DNA from: DASZQY01 sp048498575
GTDB lineage: Bacteria; Pseudomonadota; Alphaproteobacteria; Rhizobiales; Kaistiaceae
Direction of reading: 5' to 3'
NCBI GenBank assembly: GCA_048498575.1
Contig: JBEHXS010000142.1
Location: 1 to 6,961, forward strand
DNA: 6,961 nt
Translations under genes and position numbers: made by a program
Part shown: positions 1 to 6,305 of the stretch, in pieces
Numbering within the stretch: position 1 is the first letter of the stretch
How the letters are laid out: each line of letters opens with the position of its first letter
Notes under the pieces: generated by a model
Told to the model about the DNA's origin: nothing
Databases searched by the model: none
Seen by the model: only the letters and a program-made list of their open reading frames with translations

Positions 1-141
1 CAGAAGAAGGGCCTGATGAAGGACCTCACCGACGCCATGGTGAAGAACTTCGACGTGAAGCCGGAGGTGGTCACCGTGCAGATCGTCGAGGCGCCGAAGA
101 TCAACAAGGCCAAGGGCGGCATCCCGTTCAGCGAACGCTGA
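1..141 (+). CDS. Tautomerase (4-oxalocrotonate tautomerase-like) family protein, C-terminal fragment
   Basis: The visible 46 codons, open from base 1 to a TGA at 139-141, encode the C-terminal two thirds of a small 4-OT-type tautomerase. The pattern is an amphipathic helix (KGLMKDLTDAMVKNF), then the loop VKPEVVTV, a beta-strand (QIVEAPK) and a glycine-rich tail (KGGIPFSER); this helix/PEnV/strand/GG order is typical of the family. Members are usually about 60-75 residues, so some 20-30 residues lie left of the window, including the expected catalytic Pro1, which cannot be checked. Family members catalyse keto-enol tautomerisation of unsaturated oxo-acids or related chemistry in the cytoplasm; the substrate here is unknown. 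Only 13 bases separate it from the downstream kinase, so the two are probably cotranscribed. The family call is firm; a specific function is not supportable. Confidence 0.8.
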   Translation, partial: QKKGLMKDLTDAMVKNFDVKPEVVTVQIVEAPKINKAKGGIPFSER

Positions 142-154
142 CGCCCGCCCGCCG

Positions 155-1051
155 ATGATTACCGTCTTCGGCTCGCTCAACGTCGACCTGGTGACGCGGG
201 TAGCGCACATCCCGCATCCGGGCGAGACGGTGAGCGGCTCGGACTACCGGCTGATCCCGGGCGGCAAGGGCGCCAACCAGGCGCTGGCCGCCCGCCGCGC
301 CGGCGGCGAGGTGCGCCTCTACGGCGCCATCGGCTACGACGGATTTGCCGATACGGCGCTCCGCGAACTCAGCCCCGCCGGCATCGATCTGACCAGCCTG
401 GCGCGCGTCCCCCATCCCACCGGCCTTGCCATCATCTCGGTCGACGAGAAAGGCGAGAACGCCATCGTCATCGCACCGGGGGCCAACGCCTACGCAAAGG
501 CCTCCACAATCCGGACCGAAGCCTTCGGCAGGAACGGCATCCTGCTCACCCAGATGGAGGTGCCGTTCGCCGAGACGCTGGCCGCGGCGCAGATGGCGCA
601 TGCCGCCGGGGCGCGCGCCATCCTGTCACTCGCCCCCTATACGCCGCTGGCGGCCGAGGACATCGCCCAGTTCGACATGGTGGTCGTCAACGAGCACGAG
701 GCGGCGGACCTCGCAAAGCATCTCGGCGTCTCGGCGGCGGGTGCCGACGCCACGGTCACCGGCCTCGCGCGCCGCCTGAACCGCACCGTGATCGCGACAC
801 TCGGCGCCGACGGCGCGGTTGCCGTCCACGACGGCACGATCATCCGCGTGCCGGCGCTGCCGGTGACGCCGGTCGATACCACCGGCGCCGGCGACACCTT
901 CTGCGGCGTCCTTGCGGCCTATCTCGACGCCGGCCAGGACATGCGGACGGCACTCGCCAGGGCTGCTGTTGCAGGATCCCTCGCCTGCACCAAGGCAGGC
1001 GCCCAGCCGAGCTTCCCGGTGAGGGCCGAAATCGAAGCAGCCGCTGCCTGA
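155..1051 (+). CDS. rbsK: Ribokinase-type PfkB-family carbohydrate kinase
   Basis: A 298-residue cytoplasmic PfkB-family kinase, close in length to E. coli RbsK (about 309). Ribokinases phosphorylate D-ribose at O5 using ATP, feeding the pentose phosphate pathway. Visible motifs are the N-terminal strand with GSLNVDLV (residues 6-13), HPGET (21-25), the sugar-binding GGKGANQA (36-43), VVNEHEA (177-183), nucleotide-binding TLGADGA (215-221), and the signature DTTGAGDTFCG (241-251), in which Asp247 should be the catalytic base. AGAQPS (281-286) matches the C-terminal loop near the monovalent-cation site. The ATG at 155 is chosen because family homology begins at the second residue; there is no clear Shine-Dalgarno sequence, so translation may be coupled to the tautomerase gene ending 13 bases upstream. 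No ribose transporter is in view, so the substrate could be another pentose or a related sugar; the ribokinase subgroup is well supported by the GGKGANQA motif. Confidence 0.88.
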   Translation: MITVFGSLNVDLVTRVAHIPHPGETVSGSDYRLIPGGKGANQALAARRAGGEVRLYGAIGYDGFADTALRELSPAGIDLTSLARVPHPTGLAIISVDEKGENAIVIAPGANAYAKASTIRTEAFGRNGILLTQMEVPFAETLAAAQMAHAAGARAILSLAPYTPLAAEDIAQFDMVVVNEHEAADLAKHLGVSAAGADATVTGLARRLNRTVIATLGADGAVAVHDGTIIRVPALPVTPVDTTGAGDTFCGVLAAYLDAGQDMRTALARAAVAGSLACTKAGAQPSFPVRAEIEAAAA

Positions 1052-1062
1052 CTGCACAAACA

Positions 1063-1091
1063 ATTGCGCCGTGCCACTAAGTCCGCCATAT
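1063..1091 (+). promoter_or_regulatory. Candidate sigma-70-type promoter for the UxaA-family dehydratase gene
   Basis: In the 92-base gap between the kinase and the dehydratase, ATTGCG (1063-1068) and CCATAT (1086-1091) are separated by exactly 17 bases. Against the alphaproteobacterial housekeeping pattern CTTGAC-N17-CTATAT, the -10 matches five of six bases and the -35 only its central TTG. The gap is also noticeably AT-richer than the flanking genes. A start of transcription would fall near 1098, within the palindromic element described separately. This is pattern matching by eye and the -35 is poor. Confidence 0.35.
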
Positions 1092-1093
1092 CT

Positions 1094-1110
1094 CCATTGA
1101 TACCAATTGG
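1094..1110. promoter_or_regulatory. Palindromic operator-like element upstream of the dehydratase
   Basis: The stretch contains ATTG-ATAC-CAAT (1096-1107), a 4-base inverted repeat around a 4-base spacer, overlapping the perfect palindrome CCAATTGG (1103-1110). The right half, ATACCAATT, resembles a half-site of the GntR-family hexuronate regulators ExuR/UxuR of enterobacteria, whose operators centre on TTGGTATACCAA. It lies immediately downstream of the candidate -10, where a bound repressor would block transcription, and ahead of a sugar-acid dehydratase gene, a typical GntR target. The spacing differs from the enterobacterial operator and no GntR gene is in view, so the assignment is inferred. 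Confidence 0.3.
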
Positions 1111-1129
1111 ACGGCCCGATTGGAGCCGC

Positions 1130-1134
1130 AAGGA
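1130..1134 (+). promoter_or_regulatory. Shine-Dalgarno site that sets the dehydratase start
   Basis: AAGGA lies nine bases before the ATG at 1144, a good ribosome-binding arrangement. It argues for this ATG over the in-frame TTG at 1120, which has no comparable site and would add eight residues not expected in the family. Confidence 0.7.
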
Positions 1135-1143
1135 CTGCCTCCC

Positions 1144-2715
1144 ATGACCTCGCCAAATGACACCGTCGTTCCGATGACCGGGCTTTCGGAACGCGCCAGA
1201 ACGCCGCGCTTCCTCAGGCTGAACCCCGCCGACAACGTCGTCGTGTCGATCGACCCGATCCTGCCCGGCGCCGTCGCCGAAGGGATCACCGCGATCAGCC
1301 GCGTGCCCAAGGGCCACAAGATGGCGACGGCGGCCATTCATGAGGGCGAGCCGGTCACGAAATTCGGCCAGATCATCGGCTTCGCCACCGCCGACATCCG
1401 TCCGGGCGAGCACATCCACACGCACAACTGCGGCGTGCACGAATTCTCGCGCGATTATCACTTCGCCGAAGCCGCTGAGCCCGAGAAGGTCCTGCCGGTC
1501 GAACAGCGCCGCACCTTCCAGGGCTATCGCCGCAAGAACGGCAAGGTCGGCACGCGCAATTACATCGGCATCCTGACCAGCGTGAACTGCTCCGCCTCGG
1601 TCGCCCGCTTCATAGCCGACGAGTTCAACCGCTCCGGCATTCTGAAGGACTATCCCAACATCGACGGCGTCGTGCCCTTCATCCAGGGCACCGGCTGCGG
1701 CATGGCCGGCAAGGGCTCCGAAGGCTTCCAGGTGCTCCAGCGCACCGAGTGGGGCTACGCCAGCCATCCGAACCTCGCCGGCGCGCTGATGGTCGGCCTC
1801 GGCTGCGAGGTGATGCAGATCCCCGATCTCGTTGACGACTACGGTCTCAAGGAGAACGAGATGTTCCGCACCATGACCATCCAGGCGACGGGCGGCACAC
1901 GGAAGACGATCGCCCGCGGCGTCGAGATGATCAAGGAGATGCTCGACGACGCCAACGCCGTGAAACGCGAGACCGTGCCGGTGTCGGAGCTGATGCTGGC
2001 GCTCCAGTGCGGCGGCTCCGACGGCTACTCCGGCATCACCGCCAACCCGGCGCTGGGCTACGCCGCCGACCTGCTGGTCGAGCAGGGCGGCACGGCGGTG
2101 CTCTGCGAGACGCCGGAGATCTACGGCGCCGAGCACCTGCTCACCCGCCGCGCCGCCACCCGCGAGATCGGCGAGAAGCTCGTCGGCATCATCCGGTGGT
2201 GGGAAGATTACACCGCCCGCAACAAGGGCGAGATGAACAACAACCCCTCGCCCGGCAACAAGGCGGGCGGGCTCACCACCATCCTCGAGAAGTCGCTGGG
2301 CGCCGCCGCCAAGGGCGGCACGACCACGCTCCGCGGCGTCTTCCACTACGCCGAGCCGATCACGACCCGCGGCTTCGTCTTCATGGACTCGCCCGGCTAC
2401 GACCCGGTCGGCGTTACCGGCCAGGTGGCGTCGGGCTGCAACATGATCGCCTTCACCACCGGCCGCGGCTCGGCCTTCGGCTTCAAGCCGACGCCGTCGA
2501 TCAAGCTCGCCACCAACTCCGATACCTACCTCCGCCAGACCGAGGACATGGACATCAACTGCGGCGACATCCTCGACGGTGTCACCATCCAGGAGAAGGG
2601 CCGCGAGATCCTCGACAAGGTCATCGCGGTGGCTTCCGGCGAGCAGTCGAAGTCGGAGGAGCTGGGCTACGGCGACAACGAATTCGTGCCGTGGCAGATC
2701 GGCGCGGTGATGTAG
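1144..2715 (+). CDS. UxaA/GarD-family sugar-acid (altronate/galactarate-type) dehydratase
   Basis: A 523-residue cytoplasmic enzyme of the altronate/galactarate dehydratase family. Members are metal-dependent (iron in the studied enzymes) and remove water from aldonic or aldaric acids to give 2-keto-3-deoxy acids; E. coli GarD is about 523 and UxaA about 495 residues. An N-terminal SAF domain spans roughly residues 22-96, with PKGHKMA (55-61) and the histidine-rich HIHTHN (90-95). The catalytic region follows: YRRKNGKVGTRN (128-139), VGLGCE (217-222), CGGSDGYSGITANP (289-302), NPSPGNKAGG (367-376), FTTGRG (437-442) and IKLATNS (453-459). SAF and catalytic parts are fused, and no core motif is missing. 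The TFQGYRRKNGKVGT and LLTRRA segments lean towards GarD, whereas HIHTHN and PEIYGAE lean towards UxaA, so the substrate (altronate, galactarate or another sugar acid) is not settled. It probably has its own promoter, and it converges on the response-regulator gene with 13 bases between stops. Confidence 0.9.
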   Translation: MTSPNDTVVPMTGLSERARTPRFLRLNPADNVVVSIDPILPGAVAEGITAISRVPKGHKMATAAIHEGEPVTKFGQIIGFATADIRPGEHIHTHNCGVHEFSRDYHFAEAAEPEKVLPVEQRRTFQGYRRKNGKVGTRNYIGILTSVNCSASVARFIADEFNRSGILKDYPNIDGVVPFIQGTGCGMAGKGSEGFQVLQRTEWGYASHPNLAGALMVGLGCEVMQIPDLVDDYGLKENEMFRTMTIQATGGTRKTIARGVEMIKEMLDDANAVKRETVPVSELMLALQCGGSDGYSGITANPALGYAADLLVEQGGTAVLCETPEIYGAEHLLTRRAATREIGEKLVGIIRWWEDYTARNKGEMNNNPSPGNKAGGLTTILEKSLGAAAKGGTTTLRGVFHYAEPITTRGFVFMDSPGYDPVGVTGQVASGCNMIAFTTGRGSAFGFKPTPSIKLATNSDTYLRQTEDMDINCGDILDGVTIQEKGREILDKVIAVASGEQSKSEELGYGDNEFVPWQIGAVM

Positions 2716-2728
2716 TTCGGCGACGTAG

Positions 2729-3073
2729 CTAGCCCGGAGCGAGCTTCGCCATCGTCAGGCGGACCGCCTCGAAGTCGAACGGCTTGCCCAGCACCGGGGC
2801 GTCTTCAAATGCCGGCTGCCGGGCATCGCCGGCCCCGGTGATGAAGGCAAAGGGCACCGACCGCGCCCCGAGCGCTGCCGCCACGTCGTGCGAATTGCCG
2901 GCCCCCAGATTCAGGTCGAGAAAGGCGGCGTCGATGCCGCCGGCCTCGAGCAGCCGCAGCGCCGAGGCCGAATTATAGGCCGGCCCGACGACGGTGTGCC
3001 CGAGTTCGGACAGCCAGTCCTCGAGCATGATGGCGATCAGGGGCTCGTCGTCGAGCACCAGGACACGAGACAT
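2729..3073 (-). CDS. Stand-alone receiver-domain response regulator
   Basis: A 114-residue protein consisting only of a CheY-like receiver domain. The canonical residues are present: acidic pocket Asp8, Asp9 and Glu10 (VLDDEP), phosphoacceptor Asp53 (FLDLNLG), switch Thr79 (FITGAG) and Lys97 in GKPF. With no DNA-binding or enzymatic output, it should act by protein interaction or as a phosphate carrier or sink in a phosphorelay. The start is the ATG at 3073-3071, giving MSRVLVLDDE as the first beta-strand; the frame stays open further upstream but encodes a Pro/Arg/Cys-rich stretch unlike any receiver, running into the divergent kinase gene. No clear Shine-Dalgarno sequence precedes it. It is divergently oriented to the hybrid kinase, the likely partner by position, though partnership is inferred. 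Confidence 0.9.
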   Translation of the reverse strand: MSRVLVLDDEPLIAIMLEDWLSELGHTVVGPAYNSASALRLLEAGGIDAAFLDLNLGAGNSHDVAAALGARSVPFAFITGAGDARQPAFEDAPVLGKPFDFEAVRLTMAKLAPG

Positions 3074-3188
3074 GGGCGGCGGGCTCGTCGGCGTATGACA
3101 ATGGCAACGGCAGCATAGCGTAACATGGCGCCGCGCCCTACTATTCCAGCGGGCGAAATTCGGCGTCGGCGTGGGCAACGGCGAGGAG
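3074..3188. promoter_or_regulatory. Divergent intergenic region between response regulator and hybrid kinase
   Basis: About 115 bases separate the two divergent starts (97 if the kinase begins at the GTG at 3171), so both promoters must lie here or inside the genes. No strong sigma-70 pair was found in either direction. On the minus strand, GGAAT (3147-3143) followed after 17 bases by TGTT (3125 down to about 3122) weakly resembles the EcfG general-stress pattern GGAAC-N16/17-CGTT and would give a leader of about 40 bases for the regulator; one mismatch in each box keeps this tentative. Confidence 0.4.
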
Positions 3189-5099
3189 ATGGCTGAACCA
3201 ACGGCGGGTCCATCCAGCGGCGGCAGGCGTACCACGCTCTATGCCGGGGTGCTGGTCGCGGCATTCGCCCTGGTCGCGATTGCCGGGCTGGCCGCGGTCT
3301 ACATGGCGTTCCGCTCCGCCGATGCCGACGCGCTCGTCAACCACAGCTACATGGTGCGCCAGGCGACGCTCCGGCTCCTCTCCAATTTGCAGGACGTCGA
3401 GACCGGCCAGCGCGGGTTTCTGCTGACCCACGACGCCAGCTATCTCGAACCCTTCGAGGAGGGCAACAAGGCCGCGCCCGAGACTCTCACCCTTCTGCGG
3501 CAGCTGACCGCCGACGACCACGACCAGGCGGCGCGCGTCGCCGCGCTGGTCCCGCTCGTCACCGACCGGCGCCAGCTCGCAGAGCAGGCGATCCAGGGCG
3601 CCGAGCTGCCCGGTGCTCCCCCCGCTTCGGTGGCCGAATCCGACCAGGGCAAGGAGGTCATGGACAGCATTCGCGCCGCCATCGCCACCATCGCCGACGC
3701 CGAACGCGACCAGCTCGTCGCGCGGCAGGCGATGGCCGCCGCCGCGCGCGGCTGGCTGCTCGCGCTGATCTGCGGCAGCCTTGTCGCGGCGGTCGGCCTT
3801 GCCGGCTTCCTCGCCCGCACCGCCGGCATGGCGATCGCCGATGCGCGCTCACGCGCCGCCGCGCTGGAGGCCGAGATCGCCGAGCACCGCGCCACCCAGG
3901 AAACCTTGCGGCAAGCCCAGAAGATCGAAGCCGTCGGCCAGCTCACCGGCGGCATCGCGCACGACTTCAACAACCTGCTGACGATCATCATCGGCAACCT
4001 CGACACCGCGCGCCGCCGCTTTTCGAAGCTGGGCGAAGCGACCTCGGAGGCGGCAGCGGGCCTCGCCAAGTCCCTCGATCTGGCGCTGCAGGGGGCGCAG
4101 AGCGCGGCGCAGCTGACGCATCGCCTGCTGGCGTTTTCGCGACGCCAGGCGCTCGAACCGAAGCGGCTGGATCTCAACCGCCTCATTTCCGATCTGTCCG
4201 ATCTTCTCAGCCGCACGCTGGGCGAGACTATTGCCGTCGAAACCATCCTCGCCGGCGGCTTGTGGCCGGCCTTCGCCGACACCAACCAGGTCGAGAACGC
4301 GCTGCTCAATCTCTGCGTCAACGCGCGCGACGCCATGCCGAACGGCGGGCGGCTGACGATCGAGACGGCAAACACCTATCTCGACGAGCCCTACGCGCGC
4401 CGCTTCGGCGACGTCACCGCCGGGCAGTACGTGATGCTGAGCGTCGCCGACACCGGCAGCGGAATTCCGCCAGAGCTGCTCGAGCGCGCCTTCGAGCCCT
4501 TCTTCACGACCAAGCCCGCCGGACAGGGTTCGGGCCTCGGCCTGGCCATGGTGCATGGCTTCGTCAAGCAATCGGGCGGCCACGTCCGCATCTACAGCGA
4601 AGTCGGCCACGGCACGACGGTGAAGATCTACCTGCCCCGGCTGGTCGAGGAGGAGCCCGCGTCGGCCCCCTTGCCGCAGCCGTCAGCCGCCCGCCAGGCC
4701 GACATCCGTGGCGGCAACAACGAGACCATCCTGCTCGTCGAAGACAACGAGGGGGTCCGCGACTTCGCCCGCACCTCGCTCGAGGAGCTTGGCTACGCCG
4801 TGCTGGAAGCGCGCGACGGCGAGACGGCGCTCGCGCTCGCCGCGAGCGACCGGCGCGTCGACCTCCTGTTCACCGACGTCGTGCTGCCCGGCATCAGCGG
4901 CCGCGAGCTTGCCAACCGCATGCTCGCGAGGCGGCCCGGACTCCCCGTGCTGTTCACGACCGGCTACACCCGCAACGCCATAATTCACCACGGCCGGCTT
5001 GACCCCGGCGTCCAGCTCCTGCCGAAGCCGTTCGCGCAGCACGACCTTGCCCGCAAGGTGCGCGAGATGCTGGATGAAGCCGGCCATCGGCGGGCGTAG
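3189..5099 (+). CDS. Membrane-bound CHASE3 hybrid sensor histidine kinase with C-terminal receiver
   Basis: A 636-residue inner-membrane sensor kinase. In order: a short cytoplasmic N-terminus; TM helix at about 15-42; periplasmic CHASE3 domain at about 43-185, with the typical NLQDVETGQRGFLLTHD segment (66-82); TM helix at about 188-209; a short coiled linker without a PAS domain; HisKA with phosphoacceptor His258 in GIAHDFNNLL; HATPase_c with N-box NLCVNARDAMP (374-384), DTGSGIP (421-427) and GSGLGLAM (447-454); and a receiver at about 512-629 with Glu518/Asp519, phosphoacceptor Asp563 (LLFTDVVLPG), Thr590 and Lys613. All catalytic residues are intact. Such hybrids autophosphorylate on His, pass the phosphate to their own Asp, and then usually need an HPt, none of which is visible. 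The ATG at 3189 is preceded directly by GAGGAG, too close for an ideal site; the GTG at 3171 would add six residues and is the alternative. The CHASE3 ligand is unknown. The downstream FAH gene may be cotranscribed. Confidence 0.92.
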   Translation: MAEPTAGPSSGGRRTTLYAGVLVAAFALVAIAGLAAVYMAFRSADADALVNHSYMVRQATLRLLSNLQDVETGQRGFLLTHDASYLEPFEEGNKAAPETLTLLRQLTADDHDQAARVAALVPLVTDRRQLAEQAIQGAELPGAPPASVAESDQGKEVMDSIRAAIATIADAERDQLVARQAMAAAARGWLLALICGSLVAAVGLAGFLARTAGMAIADARSRAAALEAEIAEHRATQETLRQAQKIEAVGQLTGGIAHDFNNLLTIIIGNLDTARRRFSKLGEATSEAAAGLAKSLDLALQGAQSAAQLTHRLLAFSRRQALEPKRLDLNRLISDLSDLLSRTLGETIAVETILAGGLWPAFADTNQVENALLNLCVNARDAMPNGGRLTIETANTYLDEPYARRFGDVTAGQYVMLSVADTGSGIPPELLERAFEPFFTTKPAGQGSGLGLAMVHGFVKQSGGHVRIYSEVGHGTTVKIYLPRLVEEEPASAPLPQPSAARQADIRGGNNETILLVEDNEGVRDFARTSLEELGYAVLEARDGETALALAASDRRVDLLFTDVVLPGISGRELANRMLARRPGLPVLFTTGYTRNAIIHHGRLDPGVQLLPKPFAQHDLARKVREMLDEAGHRRA

Positions 5100-5105
5100 C
5101 CGCCG
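5088..5105 (+). other. Small GC-rich hairpin at the kinase stop codon
   Basis: CGGCGG (5088-5093) and CCGCCG (5100-5105) form a perfect 6-base stem around a 6-base loop containing the kinase TAG stop. A TTG-rich stretch follows (5107-5120) but there is no uridine run, so it is a weak candidate for attenuation rather than a convincing intrinsic terminator, and such stems are common at this GC content. Confidence 0.2.
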
Positions 5106-5119
5106 CTGTTGTTGCTGTT

Positions 5120-5124
5120 GGGAG
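5120..5124 (+). promoter_or_regulatory. Shine-Dalgarno site that sets the FAH-family start
   Basis: GGGAG ends five bases before the ATG at 5130 and supports this start over the in-frame TTG at 5109, which would add seven mostly leucine residues and has no ribosome site. Confidence 0.65.
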
Positions 5125-5129
5125 ATCGC

Positions 5130-6305
5130 ATGCCGCTTGATGTGAACGCGACCTTTGCCCTGCCGGAGGATCACGAGCGCGCCACCCTCGTCGGCCGCGT
5201 CTGGCGACCGGATCGCGAGGGGCCCTCGCCGGTCGTGCTGCGCGGCGCCGAGCTCGTCGACATCTCGACCGTCGCCGCAACGCTGAGCGACCTCTGCGAG
5301 GCGCCGCTGCCCTCCGCACTCGCCCATGACGCCGAGGGCGAGCCGATCGGCCTTCTGTCGGAGATTCTCGCCAACACGCCGCGCGCCAAGCGCGACCCCA
5401 AGCGACCGTGGCTCGTCGCGCCGCTCGACCTTCAGGCCGTCAAGGCCGCCGGCGTCACCTTCGCCGTCTCCATGCTGGAGCGCGTCATCGAGGAGAAGGC
5501 GCGCGGCGCCCCCGATCTCGCCCCGGCGCTGCGCGCCGAAATCGTCGCCCTGATCGGCAACGATCTTTCCCGGCTGAAGCCCGGCTCGCGCGAGGCGATG
5601 GAGCTGAAGGCGCTCCTCATCCAGAAAGGCATGTGGTCGCAGTACCTCGAGGTCGGCATCGGCCCCGACGCCGAAATCTTCACCAAGGCGCCGCCCATGG
5701 CCGCCGTCGGCCATCTCGCCGAGATCGGCGTCCGTCCCGATTCGCACTGGAACAACCCCGAGCCGGAAGTCGTCATCGTCGCTTCGTCGCTCGGCACCAT
5801 CGTCGGCGCGATGCTGGGCAATGACGTCAATCTCCGCGATTTCGAGGGCCGCTCGGCGCTTCTTCTCGGCAAGGCCAAGGACAACAACGCCAGCGCCGCG
5901 GTCGGGCCGTTCCTGCGCCTGTTCGATGCGCACTTCTCGCTCGACGACGTGCGCCGGGCCGAGATCGGCCTCGCGGTCGAAGGCGAGGACGGCTATCGGC
6001 TGAGCGGTGGCAGCGCGATGAGCCGGATCAGCCGCGACCCCGCCGATCTCATGGCCGCAACCATCGGCCCGCACCACCGCTATCCGGACGGCGTCGCGCT
6101 TTATCTCGGCACGATGTTCGCGCCGGTCGAGGACCGCGACGTCAAGGGCCAGGGCTTCACCCACAAGACCGGCGATATCGTCACCGTCTCTTCGCCGAAG
6201 CTTGGGCGGCTTTCGAACCGCGTGGTCGCCACCGATGCCGCCGAGCCGTGGACGTTCGGCACCGCCGCCCTCATGCGCAACCTGGCGCGGCGCGGCCTGC
6301 TCTAA
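5130..6305 (+). CDS. Fumarylacetoacetate hydrolase (FAH) superfamily protein, possible 2-keto-3-deoxy sugar-acid dehydratase
   Basis: A 391-residue cytoplasmic protein with a C-terminal FAH-type catalytic domain. Metal ligands expected in this superfamily are visible as Glu211 and Glu213 (NPEPEVVIV) and Asp232 (GNDVNLRD), followed by KAKDNNASAAVGPF (248-261), a typical active-site segment. The longer N-terminal half (1-170), including RPWLVAPLDLQAVKAAGVTF (92-111) and MLERVIEEK (115-123), sets it apart from short FAH hydrolases and resembles the long AraD1/2-keto-3-deoxyarabinonate dehydratase-like group, which converts 2-keto-3-deoxy-pentonates to alpha-ketoglutarate semialdehyde. That would fit the UxaA/GarD-type dehydratase nearby, but a hydrolase or decarboxylase acting on another oxo-acid is also possible. 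It begins 30 bases after the kinase stop, so read-through from that gene is likely. Its stop overlaps the convergent deacetylase by four bases. The superfamily is firm and the substrate inferred. Confidence 0.85.
   Translation: MPLDVNATFALPEDHERATLVGRVWRPDREGPSPVVLRGAELVDISTVAATLSDLCEAPLPSALAHDAEGEPIGLLSEILANTPRAKRDPKRPWLVAPLDLQAVKAAGVTFAVSMLERVIEEKARGAPDLAPALRAEIVALIGNDLSRLKPGSREAMELKALLIQKGMWSQYLEVGIGPDAEIFTKAPPMAAVGHLAEIGVRPDSHWNNPEPEVVIVASSLGTIVGAMLGNDVNLRDFEGRSALLLGKAKDNNASAAVGPFLRLFDAHFSLDDVRRAEIGLAVEGEDGYRLSGGSAMSRISRDPADLMAATIGPHHRYPDGVALYLGTMFAPVEDRDVKGQGFTHKTGDIVTVSSPKLGRLSNRVVATDAAEPWTFGTAALMRNLARRGLL

Noticed and set aside
1120..1143. TTG start for the dehydratase eight codons upstream
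   Set aside because: The ATG at 1144 has AAGGA nine bases ahead, whereas the TTG has no ribosome site and overlaps the leader region.
919..2346. A 475-codon open frame on the minus strand opposite the UxaA/GarD-family gene
   Set aside because: It is antisense to a clearly conserved enzyme; the long frame follows from the strong third-position GC bias, and the protein has low-complexity composition without motifs.
2716..2728. Possible terminator between the convergent dehydratase and response-regulator genes
   Set aside because: The gap is 13 bases; only the short palindrome GCTAGC (2729-2734) lies next to it, with no stem and uridine run in either direction.
3074..3235. N-terminal extension of the lone response regulator by 54 residues to an upstream start
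   Set aside because: The added stretch is a Pro/Arg/Cys-rich sequence unlike a receiver and would overlap the start of the divergent kinase; the ATG at 3073 begins exactly at the first receiver strand.
5107..5120. TGTTGTTGCTGTTG triplet-like repeat between kinase and FAH genes
   Set aside because: It is only 14 bases long and not an obvious functional repeat; it is most likely chance low complexity in a leader.
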